From Parastagonospora avenae f. sp. tritici 18332-5 (lineage: Eukaryota; Ascomycota; Dothideomycetes; Pleosporales; Phaeosphaeriaceae): a stretch of 64,000 nucleotides of DNA. This document shows positions 31,665 through 43,375 of the stretch, one piece after another (position 1 is the first letter of the stretch; each line of letters begins with the position of its first letter). The stretch lies in the NCBI GenBank assembly GCA_022559985.1, contig JAFJTR010000114.1:1-64000 (forward strand), written 5' to 3'. Below the pieces are notes generated by a model. It had not been told where the DNA came from and made no database searches. It saw nothing but the letters and a program-made list of their open reading frames with translations. The translations under genes and the position numbers were made by a program.

Positions 31665-32009
31665 TTCAAAATTTCTTGTAGCACAATGTGATTCAGACAT
31701 TCTTTCGCACGAACATAGCTATCCTTACTTCGGCTAGAAATCCAAGTGTATCCTTCTGTCTTTGCTGCATGGCTCGGCTTCGTTTCGAACTTCATCACTG
31801 GACTATTAAGAAAATTCTCTAAAACATCGTGCGTGAAGAAGGTCTGCGCTTTCGAGATCTGCACCTCGTTCGCGCCGCGCTTCCAGATTCTCTCGTCGTA
31901 CGCCGTGATCGCGTCTTGCAAGGTAGAAGAGCCTGCTTGTGCGGACTTGAGGGCCTCTACGATGCAGGCCAATGATTATGACTTTCATGTTGTAATCGAT
32001 AGAACCCAT
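31665..32009 (-). pseudogene. Remnant of a second FAD-dependent monooxygenase (internal deletion)
   Basis: An ATG at 32009 begins MGSIDYNMKVIIIG, the first beta strand and start of the GxGxxG loop of a flavoprotein monooxygenase. At about 31970 the sequence jumps, one base out of frame, to a C-terminal piece in the adjacent frame: LQDAITAYDERIWKRG, then SKAQTFFTHDVLENFLNSPV, which is the family's helix after the FAD GD box. Roughly 250 residues between the two ends are missing, including all catalytic parts. The tail converges on and may overlap the 3' end of the GMC gene. It differs from the broken gene at 23789-25060. Family assignment of the C-terminal piece rests on motif memory. Confidence 0.65.
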
Positions 32010-32306
32010 GGTTGAATAAGAAGCAGAGATGAAGAGACCAAGAGATTGAATAGAAGACCTGATGTTGGCTATTAGTGTGGGGGGAGGAGTAGCCTGCTAT
32101 TTGGATCATTGACTAGTTGCAGCGGAAAGGTAGGAAGTGAAAGTGATCTGCAAAATGCCGGATCTCCGCAACTTAGTGCATATTTTAACATTTGTGACGC
32201 ACCGACAATTGTATCATCAACTGTCGCGCGACTCGAATCGGGCTGAGAAGCTTACTCATACCATATGTCGCAAATTCGTTTACGGGTCACCCACGGGACA
32301 TCTGCC

Positions 32307-33085
32307 TCAATTTACATCTATATTCATCCCGACAGCAAAACACACTGCAGCCCTAACAATCTCCCTAACCACTTCAACCTCTTCCTCAGTCCTCGGAGCA
32401 TACACCATGATCCAGCTCGGCGGTGCCAACCACGTCACCGGGAACCTCTGTCCCCATCCTCTCCTCATCACGAGTTTCGCGTCTTGCGGACTGACATACA
32501 CATGCAGCGAGTTCTCAGAAGGATGCACATGCGCAACCTCGTAGAAGATCATGTGCGCGACTGGGTTGATGCTTTTGACATCTGACTTGACGTAGATGGC
32601 CGATCCCGTGCCTCCTTCTGTCTTACTTGTGCCTTCATTGATATATGATGAGTACGCAGGCGTACTGGCGAATTCTCGCATTAGATCTTGGAGCATCGTC
32701 GACGCAGCCGGTGTAATCTTTCCGGGCACTTGTCGTTGCGGCAAGGTCCAGCGAGTAAGATCTGGTCTTTCGCCAATGCGATCTGGTACTTTTTGAGGTT
32801 TGATATAGGATGTTCCAGTGTCGGGTATTGGTGATGGATCAAGCAGATTCTCGCGCTTGTAGAGCAGATAGAGACCCCATCGTTGGATTTTCAGATAGTA
32901 TTGGAAGGTCGGTGGCGTGCCTCCAGTTCCTGAAATTTGTCAGGTAATTGATTTTGATGGTATTGAGATGAATACCGCGCACCCGAATCCTTCCAGTTGT
33001 TGAAGTCGTACCAGAATGCTACACCTGCCGCCACGACACCAGTAAGAATGTATTGAACTGTAGTTACAGCCATTACAGAAAGCAT
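32307..33085 (-). CDS. Membrane-anchored luciferase-domain (DUF5519-type) protein
   Basis: Exons 33085-32983 and 32929-32307, intron 32982-32930 (GTGCGC...TTCAG), 241 aa. Residues 5-24 (MAVTTVQYILTGVVAAGVAF) form a signal anchor. Splicing yields GTGGTPPTFQYYLKIQRWGLYLLYK, the usual opening of the fungal luciferase-domain family, followed by PQRQVPGKIT and HPSENSLHVYVSPQDAKLVMRRGWGQRFPV, the conserved His-Pro-x5-H block and RGWG motif. The family name comes from a predicted fold and does not imply light emission; biochemical activity is not established to my knowledge. Two Met codons (1 and 5) could start it; either leaves the anchor intact. Confidence 0.75.
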
Positions 33086-33699
33086 GTGATTAATGAGCCT
33101 CAGTACTTGTTGTATTTGATGACTAGAGTCGCATGCGATCGTCCTAGCTCGTGCTTGCTGGTAGTGTGAAGTATGAAGTGTTGTTTCCGGGTAACGCGTG
33201 CGCTAGTCTTCGGATCCCCTCGCGTCTTTCCCCTGATGCCATTACCACCATCCCCGCAACCTGTAACACTATCGCCATATATAGTTTCCACAAACGCATC
33301 TTGCCCTGAGATAAGCATGGGTTGAAGGATTTGTAAAGTTGGCTTCATATCGTGGCTCAAACATTTTCAACTATTTTGAGACCTCAGACCGCAACCCAAA
33401 ACGATGAAACAACACGAAAAGAGCTAGGAGACTAAGGATCAAAACAACCAGTGCCTCACCACCAAGGCTACAGATAAACACGCATCACCAAATTCGGAAT
33501 CGTGTGCCGATCATCAGATTATTTCTGGTGAGATAATAATTATTGTCTTGCGATCGCGTCGACTCCAAGACAGCCAAATCCCTCTCCGCGTAAAATACCA
33601 CCCCACACAGGACCCAATAAACACTCTCGTGGCAATCGCATCGAAGATCAAGAGAATCCACCTCCCTTCTGCACAGAACACACACACACCATCAACAAA
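33086..33699. promoter_or_regulatory. Divergent promoter region of the luciferase-domain and aldolase genes
   Basis: 614 nt without a gene. A CA-rich run (ACACACACACC) lies just before the aldolase ATG, with an A-rich leader (ATCAACAAAATG) typical of fungal starts. Confidence 0.45.
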
Positions 33700-34527
33700 A
33701 TGCCTTCCCCCATCCCCGCCCCTTTCCTCCAAGCCCTCCGCCTCGTCATCCGCGCAAACCACATCCTGCACCAACAAGGCCTCGTCGATGCCTTCGGCCA
33801 CATCTCCATCCGCCACCCGATGGACAAATCCCAATACCTGGTTGCCGCCTACGACCCCGGCGCGCCCGCGCTCGTCAAATCCCGCTCCGACTTCATCGCC
33901 TACTGGATCGCCGACTCGTCGCCCGTAGACGCGTCCGCGCCGCAGGGCTACAGCGAGCGTTTCATCCACGGGGCGGTGTTTAAGAAATTTCCGCACGCGA
34001 AGTGCGTCGTGCACAGTCATAGTGAGGCTGTGATTCCGTTTACGCTGGGGAGGCATGGTGTCAAGCCGGTCTTTCATATGGCGGGGTTCATGGGCGCGGA
34101 GTGGTGTCCGATGTTCCGCGCCGGCGAGGCGTATAGCAGTATGAGGGAGTTTGAGCCGGATATGTTGGTCAAGAATCAGGTGCTTGGGACTGCGCTGGCG
34201 GAGAAGATGAGCGATGAGCAGCCGGTTGTGCTGCAGCATAAACATGGGTTTACGACGTTTGGGAGGAGTGTTGAGGAGGCGATTTACCGCGCGGTGTACA
34301 CGCAGATGAACTGTAGGCTGCTTGCGCAAGCGCTGGCGGCGGAGAATCTGGACTGGGAGCGCGTGGCGTTTTTGACGAAGGAGGAGGCGCGCGCGTGTAG
34401 GGTTATGAATGAGAAGTGTCAGGACAAGAGTTTTAGGCTGTGGCTGAGGGAGGTACAGGTTAATCCGCTGTTTGAGAATGAGGAGGGGGAGCCGGAAAAG
34501 GGAGAGGTTGCGGGTATGAAGATGTGA
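33700..34527 (+). CDS. Class II aldolase/adducin-fold protein
   Basis: Single exon, 275 aa; ATG 33700 in context CAACAAAATGCC. The fold signature runs through the protein: RLVIRANHILHQQGLVDAFGHISIRHP at the start, CVVHSHSEAVIPFTL with the two metal-binding His, and VVLQHKHGFTTFG with the third. Bacterial relatives (L-fuculose-phosphate aldolase, L-ribulose-5-phosphate epimerase) use this Zn site to cleave or epimerise sugar phosphates. Fungal members are soluble and widespread but mostly uncharacterised. Codons are strongly G/C-ending, so the antisense strand is also open (33514-34677) without meaning. The neighbours offer no pathway context. Confidence 0.88.
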   Translation: MPSPIPAPFLQALRLVIRANHILHQQGLVDAFGHISIRHPMDKSQYLVAAYDPGAPALVKSRSDFIAYWIADSSPVDASAPQGYSERFIHGAVFKKFPHAKCVVHSHSEAVIPFTLGRHGVKPVFHMAGFMGAEWCPMFRAGEAYSSMREFEPDMLVKNQVLGTALAEKMSDEQPVVLQHKHGFTTFGRSVEEAIYRAVYTQMNCRLLAQALAAENLDWERVAFLTKEEARACRVMNEKCQDKSFRLWLREVQVNPLFENEEGEPEKGEVAGMKM

Positions 34528-34985
34528 GTAGAGACTGCGAGAGAGGGTGCATGGGAAGTTGACGGAGTGTAGGAGAAAGCACAAGTCTAGGTCGAGTGCG
34601 CATACGTCGAGAGCGTTGAAAGAGGTGGAGGGAGCATCGATGTCGACACTGGAGCCATCGGTGCCTGTGCCAGACACTGTGGCACATACACATACGGCTG
34701 AGCTGCCAATGCTTACTGCGAAGCCATCAGCATCAACAACAAGATCAGCAAAACAAACGACAGCACTGTCATCACACCCACCAACACCCCTGACACAACC
34801 ATCAGGACCATTTCTGCAACCACCACCTCAAATCCGAAATCCAACGTTCCACAAATCACCCCCCTCAAAGGGCCGCTGCGTAGACTGCGGCGTCGAAGTC
34901 CCGTGAACCAAAAATAACAGCAAGGAACAATCATAGTCATAATCATAATATTAGGGTATCAAGTTCCTCTTTCTCATCCTCCCAT
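34528..34985. other. Convergent intergenic region
   Basis: Between the aldolase and lipase 3' ends. A plus-strand frame at 34547-34906 ends KGRCVDCGVEVP but is low-complexity and probably not a gene. Confidence 0.4.
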
Positions 34986-35950
34986 TCACGACTTAAACTC
35001 CACCCCCGGCGCACCCTCACACGCACTAATCTCGCCAAAATACCACAAATGCGCATCAACATCGACTCCGAAATCCCCCTCGTTGCCCTTGAGATTCAGC
35101 GTGCCCTGCAGCACATTCACATCCGCCGGCGTAACCGGCACATCCACACCGCTGGTAACATAGTACTCTGGGCTGATGTGTCTGAAGCCGAGCAGCGCAG
35201 GCGGCAGCTTGGGCACGGGGTCGTTCTTGTGCGTGACGCGGAACGTCGCGCCCATGGTCGTGTTGGAAAGGTATTGGGAGATGCTCTCGAGCCCGATTTT
35301 TGGCGCGCCGTAGGTGTACAAGTCGACGGTGGTGCCTTGGCTGCGCAGCACGGCGGCGGCGAGGGACGCGAGTGCGCCGCCGAGGGAGTGCCCGGTAGCC
35401 ACGACTTTGTAGTCTGGGTACTGGGCCTTCGCGGCGGAGATGGCGGCGAGCACATTGGATTGCGCTTCGAGCCAGCTGGACCAGAAGCCCTTGCTTGCGA
35501 GACAGGTGGGGCAGATGGTGGTGGAGATGGTCGGGAAGACGAGGTTGGTGATCCAGTTGCGTATGCTGCGCGAGCCGCGGAAACTGAGCACGATAAGCTT
35601 GTTGGTGGTGTCGGTGGCGACGAAGCCGGTTACGTCGGTGGCGATGCTGTTTTCGAATTCGGTGAGGGTGTTGGTGGAGGCGGATTCGACGAGTGGGCAG
35701 TTTCCTTGGGCGCAGGAGAGTTTGGTGTTGGGCGAGTTGTTGTTGGACAGGCAGTACGCTGCGGCGGAGTACTGGCTGAAGAACTGGAGCTGGGAGAGGA
35801 CGTCGTTGGAGACAGCTGGGAAATATGTTAGAATGTGCTCGTGTTGAAGATAGTAGGTGACTTACCTCTGCCATTGAGCTCGACGGGAGCTGCGGTGACA
35901 GAACTAACTGCACCGAGCAACACAGCTGCTAGTTGTAGAAGAGGAGACAT
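34986..35950 (-). CDS. Secreted class 3 lipase (alpha/beta hydrolase)
   Basis: Exons 35950-35866 and 35815-34986, intron 35865-35816 (GTAAGT, CTAAC branch, CCCAG), 304 aa. Signal peptide about 1-21 (LLGAVSSVTAAP). The family order is clear: AVSNDVLSQLQFFSQYSAAAYC near the start, the oxyanion strand LIVLSFRGSRSIRNW, nucleophile Ser172 in GHSLGG, Asp227 in KNDPVPKLPP and His284 in DAHLWYF. Length and arrangement match Thermomyces and Rhizomucor-type triacylglycerol lipases and feruloyl esterase FaeA; the SRSIRNW segment favours a lipase. It acts outside the cell on acylglycerols or similar esters. Confidence 0.93.
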
Positions 35951-36088
35951 TGTTGGTTTTATCCTAGATATTCCCTAGCTCTTACTCAAATTATTACAGC
36001 CGATATGAGAGCAGTGTACAGACGCGAAGGAACGAAAGACAAGCTCGCAACCCGATATCGAGCAAACCCTACGCGCCTTCACCGCGAC

Positions 36089-36095
36089 TTTATAC
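36089..36095 (-). promoter_or_regulatory. TATA box of the lipase gene
   Basis: TATAAAG on the minus strand about 140 nt upstream of the lipase ATG. Confidence 0.45.
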
Positions 36096-37503
36096 ATTCC
36101 AACAACGAGTCAAAGCCTAAAGCCCGCCCCATCCCCATCTCTCCTTTCACACTAGGATCAGTACTGGATTGTGTTCGAGATGTACATCCTTGTCCTGGTC
36201 CCGCAGCCCGCATGCCCACGTTAACAATTCCCGGCCATCAAGCATTGTCCGAGGACCATGTCTATTTTCAGCGGTATCCCCGTGTCTGGATTGGGCAAAG
36301 TTTCCAAAGTTGACGGCCGTTTTAGGCAGTCGTGGTGGCAAGAATGCCGACTAGCAGCAGTAACCGCCGAGGATATGAATTCAGATCACATTGTTGGCCA
36401 GACGTTTGGCGCCGGCATGCCGCAATTCCGACTTGGGAACGCGAATGTGCTGCGACAAATCCACTGCTTGTCTGTGTTTGCTGTTGCTATCTGCAGTGCC
36501 GCGTGGGCCACAGTTAACGTTTGGTGAAGCCAGTGCGCACAAAGGCCCGACTTTAGCAAAACGTTTTCTGACGTTGAATCATTGCCCCATTGGTCTCCGC
36601 TTACCACGCGATCTGGTAAACACCAGGGGTTGACGCAGTCCAACTCAGATCAATTACCGTGTCAGCCTTAGGAACAAGCCTTCCTCGGAAACCGTATCGG
36701 GCATCCATAATCAGTCAGCTCACTCTCTTGCTGCTTCAAACCTCATTGCTCGTCTTGCGCAACGCATCTCGCAATTGTGTTCTCCATCAACATACTCTCT
36801 CCATACTAGTCGCTGCCCAATACTAGTTTTGCGGGGTAACAATGACGGCCATATGTACTGTCGCGTGACTCCGGAGCGCGTAGCGACTTCAGGAAGGCGT
36901 CGTAGAGAACTATCAGTGTCTAGGGGCGGAAACCGTAGAAAAGCAAGAAAGCAGCTCGGTGTCGTCACTCATCTCGGTTAGCGTAGGTAGTAGTTCATGC
37001 GCTGCTGTAGATCACCAACATTTCTGCTAGGCGGTGGATAAATGCACACCGTAACCGACAGAGTAGACAAGGTAGACAGTAAATGGTGGAGATGTCACAA
37101 TCATGCGGGGCTTATTGATCGATGTGATGGATGGTCAGCTGGCAACGGGCGCGCTTCAGGAACAGGAATGGTGAATTTGTCTGCATATTGGTGGCTGCTT
37201 CGCTCCGAGCTGCTTTTGTGATTGAATTGTGTATTCCCTCGGCTCACCACAGCTAGTAGAGTTCTCTCCTTAATGCTCGCGTCGCGAGTCGTGTACCAGA
37301 TCCAGAGATGGATGATGTGGAGAACAACGTGGCCTGCCCGAGGCTACCGCGATAGTGTCTAGCCCGCGAACGTGCTTCCGTCGGAGATTCGCCGTGTCTG
37401 TACTGGCTTTGCGAACAGACTCCCAAAACCAAGCGTCTGGATTCTGGAAGATATGGGGAAAGCGCTTTGACCCGGGCGCGACCGGCGAAGCGGCAAGGAC
37501 GAA
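36096..37503. other. Intergenic, nothing recognised
   Basis: 1.4 kb between the lipase promoter and the GET3 3' end. Short overlapping frames at 36258-36643 lack domains. Confidence 0.5.
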
Positions 37504-38624
37504 TTACTGAGGAGGAACGTAGGGCTTCACCAGCATCTCGCTGAACCTGTATGGGTTGTTAGCGAAAGTACCCCCTTTCCAGGAGCGCGACTTACTTTTC
37601 CAGTTTCTCCTTGCCTCGCACCTCTTCGACCAGCAACGGCATCTTGACCACGTTGAACTCGTCGTACAGCTCCTCGATCTGTTCCAAGTACTTCTTCTGC
37701 ATCTTTCTTCGTGCGTTGCACTGCTCGCATGGGTTGTCCTGCTTGGGGAAGAGCAGCTGATTGACAACAATGGAGTGTGTGTCAATCTCGTAGCTGTTGA
37801 GTTCCTGGATCATGCGCTCCGTCTCGTACAAGCTCAAGAATTCTGGAATGCAGACACAGACGAATGTCGTCAGGTCTGCGTCCTTGAACTGTCCGTTGAC
37901 CTCTGAAATGGTTCCGCGCAGTGCCTCCATCTTCTCGACCAGCTCGTCGATGTTTTGTCCGTTTGGCAGCCTGCCGCCGCCGCCGAGGAAGCTGTTCAGC
38001 ATAGGCCCGAATTGGCGCGAGAGTTGTGAGACCTTGGAGAGCGCCTTCTCCATGACGGTGGGGAATTGGAGGAAGCGGAGTGTGTGACCGGTAGGTGCGG
38101 TGTCGAAGATGATGACTTCGTAGGACATGGACTTGACCTGCTTGAGGACTTCGGCGAAAGACATGGCCTCGTCTACACCGGGGATCTGAGATCCATTAGC
38201 TTTGTTGTGTCGCATACCGCCAGTTTCGTAGACATACGCTGAATGCCAAATCCTGCATCATGTTGCCCATTCCACCGAGTCCTGCCATGGCATCCTCTCC
38301 GCTCTCTCCACCGCCTGCCAGTAGGTCTTGTATACTGCCGTTGGGGTCGATCTCCATGGCACTGAGGTTGTCGAAGCCGTTGATCAGCCGCGCATCCTTG
38401 CCAAACTTCTGGTTGAAAGCATCTGACAGGTTGTGCGCCGGGTCGGTGGAAATGAGGAGTACAGACTTGCGGTGTTTTGCGAGCTGTATGGCAAGCGAAC
38501 ATGATGTTGTTGTCTTTCCAACACCACCTTTACCACCAACGAATATCCAGCGAAGTGTCTTCTGGTCGAGGATTGGCTGGAGCGTGGGCTCCATGTCCGA
38601 GTCGATCAGCGCTGCGGAAGCCAT
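37504..38624 (-). CDS. GET3: GET3/TRC40 ATPase for tail-anchored membrane protein insertion
   Basis: Three exons, 38624-38238, 38185-37596 and 37546-37504; introns 38237-38186 and 37595-37547; 339 aa, the family length. Cytosolic ArsA-type ATPase that carries tail-anchored proteins to the ER receptor Get1/2. The deviant P-loop GGKGGVGKTT is at 30-39, switch I is STDPAHNLSDAF, the A-loop region IIFDTAPTGHTLRFLQFP follows, and the dimer-bridging zinc pair CEQC is at 282-285. The 43-nt last exon restores the conserved end EKFSEMLVKPYVPPQ. It is a conserved housekeeping gene with no operon-like link to its neighbours. Confidence 0.97.
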
Positions 38625-39198
38625 GGTTGCGTGCTATGAGTGGAGGTAATTCGGTCGTGGAGAAGCCAACGGTGTATCAGGCGAGTCTTTCTTCCTCGAA
38701 TAGTGTTAACCCCAACTATGATCTGGCCTCACAGCGTAGAAGGTTCCCGAAGCTTCGACACGCGCGAGTTATGCGCGGATAGAATGCCTTTGAGGGAAAG
38801 GTTATAGACGTACAAGTCGCTGTGATTCGGGAATGTAGGCTCAGAAATGTTTCAATGTACTGTCCAACGACTTGCGCAAGAATTGGTAGTGGGAATTGTA
38901 GAAGTCGTAGAGGGGAGCACAAGAAAGTTGATGCGCCTTGGTCTTGGTGGGGCTGCGTCATAGCTTCTCATGCGTCACCCCGCGCTCCTGGCCTCCGACC
39001 TCGATATCGCAGCACATTCACCCAACACACAAGTTTCATAATTTAGTTGAATTACAGTCTAACAGAGTAATAGCACTAACACTTGTCGTGCTACGGGCCC
39101 TCCATTGCCGTCAAGGATGTCCCAGCCACAAGTCATGCTTCAATATTCGCCAAACTCCATGCCATGCCAAAGCCTCGTACCCGTGATCCTACAGTTCT
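38625..39198. other. Intergenic: GET3 promoter and 3' region of the ISWI gene
   Basis: No gene seen. Open frames at 38716-39186 have no domain. Confidence 0.5.
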
Positions 39199-42100
39199 CT
39201 ATTTCTTCTTGCCCTTGCCCTTGGCTTTGGTAGCTGATCCGTTCGAAGCAACACTGCTGGCTCTGGATGTAGAGGCAGATGCTGGAGATGCCTTGCCCTT
39301 GACAGCATCAAGCTGCTTGTTCTGAGAAATGTTAGCCTATGCACAAAACAACTAAAAGATCGAACACGAACCTTAACACCGTTCTTGGCCTTCTTCTTGA
39401 CGGGCTCCTCGATTTCTTCCTCCTCTGTCTCATCCTCGTCGTACGCACGCTTACCACCTTTGCCGTTCCTCATCTCGTCGCCGCCGAGTTCACGGACGAC
39501 GGTCTGGATCAGTGTGTTGCATCGACGACCAATCTCTTGTGGTGTGCGGCTCAGGAAGAACCAGTCGAATCGGAAAAGAGGCGACTCGCGAATCTCATCA
39601 CGGATCTGTTCGTAGATTTGATCGCCCTCCACGCCATACTTGTTAAGCATGACAAGAAGGAAGCGGTCCTCCTCTTCCGTGTACACCTTCTTGTTCGTGG
39701 TCGATACGGTGTACTTGATGACCATCTGCTGGAGGGGCAGGCGATACATGCCGATCTTCTTCTTGAGGAGCTCCTTCTTCTGCTCCGATTGGCGGACGCG
39801 TAGCTCACCATCCTCGATTACACCCAAGTGCTTTTGCCAGTTGTCGAGAGTCTTGTACTTCTTCCAGAAGACCTTCGCATACTCTTGAATCTCTTCGGCA
39901 TTCTTACCATCGACTTCCTCAGCGATACCTTCGTAGTTTGTCCGACCGAACTTAGCGGATCCGTTCAGGAACTGTTGGAAGTCGCGCTTATTCCATTCAG
40001 GGAAACCCTTCTCGATCAAGCGCTCCTTCTCGGCCTTCTCTTCTTCTGTCAGCGGCTCTGCGTTGTCGATTTCCTTCTGAGCAAGTTCCTGGTCGGCCTC
40101 GCGAGCCTCGAGGTCCTCATCAGGGCCTTCAGGCAAAGGCGCTTTGAGGTTGTTTTCCTTCCGGTACCAAGCAGTCTCTTTATCCTGGAGTTCCCCCAGT
40201 CGCTCTGGGAAGAACTGGTAGTCATGGATGAGAATCTGCTTCGGTGCGCGAGGGATCCTGGGTTGCTTGTTCTCAGTGCGGCCACCAGTGACTAAAGTCT
40301 TGCGGTAGTACATGTCAATGCCATAGTTCTGCTCCTTGCGCTCACGCTTCGAAGGGTTGATCCAAGTAAGACCGACGTTCTTCTTGCGTGGTTCGAACGT
40401 CTCACCGTTCCATTCGTAGGTAGAGTCCGATGTGAACTTTTGCAGGTCGTCCAGTCCCAATGTCTCGTACTTCTCATTGAGCTTCTTGGTCATCTGTTCA
40501 CCGCGCTGCATGATGGCATCAAAGTCGTCATCGTCGCCCTGGTCACCAGTAGCTGGGCCGATTCTTCCTTTGCTGCTAAAGACCTTCTCGGCACCATGCT
40601 GAATCATCGTGAGCAGCTCGTCCTTGGATGCGGCACCCTTCGCGGGCTGTTGTGAGCGGCCCTGCTGAATGACAAGCTGGTCGAGGCGGAGCTTCTGCGC
40701 CGCACGCTCGAGCACCTTCTCTTCAATGGCACCTTCTGTGACAAATCGGAAGACATAAACCTGCTTGGTCTGACCAATACGATGGGCACGGTCCATGGCT
40801 TGAAGATCAGCCTGTGGGTTCCAATCACTGTCAAACAAAACAACAATGTCTGCAGTAGTCAAGTTGATACCCAAGCCACCAGCACGAGTGGTAAGCAGGA
40901 ACAAAAACTTCTCCGAATCCGGTTTGTTGTAGTCGTCGATGGCGGCAATACGGTCCTCGTGGGCGGTCGAGCCATCGATACGGCAGTACTGGTATCCTCG
41001 CATAACCGAGTAGTCCTCCATGATGTCCAGAACACGACTCATCTGGGAGAAGATGAGTACTCTGCTGCCCTGGGCCTTCATGCGCTTGAGCAGCCTGTCG
41101 AGCATGACCATTTTCGCAGCGTTGTTGACTAGATGCTCGTCGGTGGTGTATGGCGGGCCGGGCTCGGCGCCCTCGAAGAGGTACGGATGATTACAGCACT
41201 TTCGCAGCTGCATGACAATGTTGAGAAGACGAGTCTTGGACTCTTTGTTACCAGCACCGCCGTTGACCGCATCGATATCCTTCTCAAGAATCTTCTTGTA
41301 CCAATCGACTTGCATATCAGACAGGCCAACGTACAAGTTGATTTCCTTCTTCGGAAGCAACGACTTTTCGACATCGGCCTTGACACGACGAAGCAAAAAT
41401 GGTCGCAACACTTTGTGGAGCTGTTGTACGACGGTATCGGAATCTGTGTCCTGCTGCGAGAACCATTCGTCGAAAGCGGCGGAGTCACCGAAGACGTCTG
41501 GGAGAAGGAAGTTGAGCAGCGCCCAGAGCTCGTGAAGGTTGTTCTGGAGTGGGGTACCGGTGATGAGCAGTCGGTTTCGCGAATTGAACAGACGGACCAT
41601 CTGTGCAAGAGACGATTCCTCGTTCTTGATACGATGAGCCTCGTCGATAATGATGTATTCCCAGGCGAACTTCTTGAGATGCGTCTTCTCGCGAAGGATC
41701 ATCTCGTAACTGGTGATGCAGACATCGAACTTCTCGTCGACGAGTCGCTCTTTGATCAGCTCCGCTCGATCGTCCTTGTTTCCCTGCAGAACCAGTACGT
41801 TGATCTCGGGAATCCACCTCTCAAACTCGCGCTTCCAGTTGTCCAGGGTCGATTTTGGTACAACGACGAGATGAGGCCCTGTAATGCCGGCGATGAAGCG
41901 GAGGTACCCCAGGAAGGAAATCGTCTGGAGAGTCTTTCCGAGACCCATCTCATCGGCCAATATACCCGAGATACCGTTCTCATGCAGCGAGATCAACCAG
42001 TTGAGGCCCATGACTTGGTAGTCGCGCATGAGACCGTTGATGAAGCCGGGTGATTCTCGGAAGATGGTCTCGTTGTGTCCATGCTTCTCTTCGCGGACCA

Positions 42101-42830
42101 ATTCAGCGTCTTCTTCCTGCTCGGTTTTGCGCCGCCGCTCCGCCGCCGCTCCGCCCTTGCGAACTTTGCTCGCCTTGGTCTTCTTGACCTCCTCCTCGTC
42201 TTGGCGGTCGATCTCGGCGAGAATCTCCTTGATGTGGGGGTTTGGGTTCGTGTCGATGAAATGTCGGAACAGATCTGTGAGGCCGAGCAGGTAACGGAAG
42301 CGCCGAATAGTATCGTCTTCCTGGAGTGATTGTTAGTACTGCGACTTTGCGCGTGATTGCGCCTCAGAGTGTTCGTACCTTTGAGGCGCCTAAGCGGTCA
42401 TGCTTCTTGCCATATATGCTCTTCCGCATGTTTAGTGCCTCTGCGCGTTTTCTTCGCCCATCCACTGGGGCGTCGCCTGCTACACTGCTTGCTGTAGTGT
42501 TGGGGTTGGTATCTGAGTCCTGGTGGAGTGTTAGCCACTTTGCACGGGTGGCGCGGCACGTGAAGGGGCAGTGAACGTACTGTGTAGTCGGGCGTATCCT
42601 GGTAGTACTGCGACTGCGCTGTTAGTTTGTTGCTCAATTGGGCTTGCGCTTAAATTTCTCCGTCCGTCACCGCGTCGCGGAGCGGGAAAGAGGTCGGAAG
42701 TGAATGGACATACCCCGAACTTCTTGAAGCCGCTCATCTTCGTATCCTGATCCTGCATCTCTACATCCTCGTTCGCAGATGCATCTGCCGTCGATGGGCC
42801 ATCCGAGTCGACATTGCTCTTCCGCGCCAT
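39199..42830 (-). CDS. ISWI-family chromatin-remodelling ATPase (Isw1/Isw2/SNF2H type)
   Basis: Five exons: 42830-42714, 42613-42581, 42519-42379, 42320-39372 and 39321-39199; 1120 aa. Nuclear ATPase that slides nucleosomes. After an acidic and Lys-rich N-terminus with the AutoN-type basic patch come the SNF2 lobes: DEMGLGKTLQT (P-loop, about 220), DEAHRIKNE (about 320), then the helicase C lobe (SQMSRVLDIMEDY, AGGLGINLTTADIV, DRAHRIGQTKQV). The HAND domain (about 740-860), SANT (WNKRDFQQFLNGSAKFG, about 890) and SLIDE (TEEEDRFLLVMLNKYG, about 1000) identify ISWI over other SNF2 families. Exon 2 is only 33 nt (SQYYQDTPDYT). The last exon ends in a Lys-rich tail, KAKGKGKKK. Confidence 0.96.
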
Positions 42831-43375
42831 ATTGCCCGTTTGGGCTATCCGCCGCGTATGTTCGCGTATGTGTGGCTGTAGATGTCGCTGACAATCTCGC
42901 CTGGGGAGTCTACAGTGATGCGCACGTGGTATCCGATGGGTGTTGACGCGTCGAAGCCGTGGGCGTCTGGATGTCCGATGTGCAAAGGGAACTGGTGTAG
43001 AAATCGCGTCCACGGGGAATCTTACCTAACGCGACATTTAGTGGCAGGAACAACCGTGCACACTCCCCTACCTTGTCTGACACTAGCCAGCAACACCAAT
43101 GTCCTTCAGAACACCACTATTTACGCGTCAACAACCAACATTTGTGCGAACACCTGGTACATTGATTCTTTCTCTATTCCATAACGCGTGTTTAAGACGC
43201 GACAGCGACGATGACGTCAAGTCATCCGAAATGTGGTAGAGTGGATTTCAGGTGAATGGTCATCAAAGATTTTGGGTGACCAACATTGGTATTGGCACAC
43301 TTCACCAATACTTAGCGCACATCCTTGTAGATCGAATCGTCAAATTGGCTATCTACTTCATTTCTCTTCCTTTCA
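42831..43375. other. Intergenic: ISWI promoter
   Basis: 545 nt between the ISWI start and the amidase 3' end; nothing recognised. Confidence 0.5.

Noticed and set aside
33514..34677. 387-codon frame antisense to the class II aldolase
   Set aside because: Shadow created by the strong G/C-ending codon bias of the sense gene, which has a full domain and metal ligands.
34547..34906. Plus-strand frame ending KGRCVDCGVEVP
   Set aside because: Low-complexity Ser/Thr/Pro content, sits in the convergent 3' region, and the CxxC at the end is too little to name a zinc motif.
35049..35831. 260-codon frame antisense to the lipase
   Set aside because: Shadow of the lipase coding sequence; Gly/Val/Glu-rich with no domain.
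23789..36000. Possible secondary-metabolite gene cluster
   Set aside because: Oxidoreductase and methyltransferase types are present nearby, but no polyketide synthase, peptide synthetase, terpene cyclase or prenyltransferase, and half of the candidates are dead.
41133..42053. 306-codon frame antisense to the ISWI gene
   Set aside because: Antisense shadow; the minus strand encodes the conserved SNF2 lobes.
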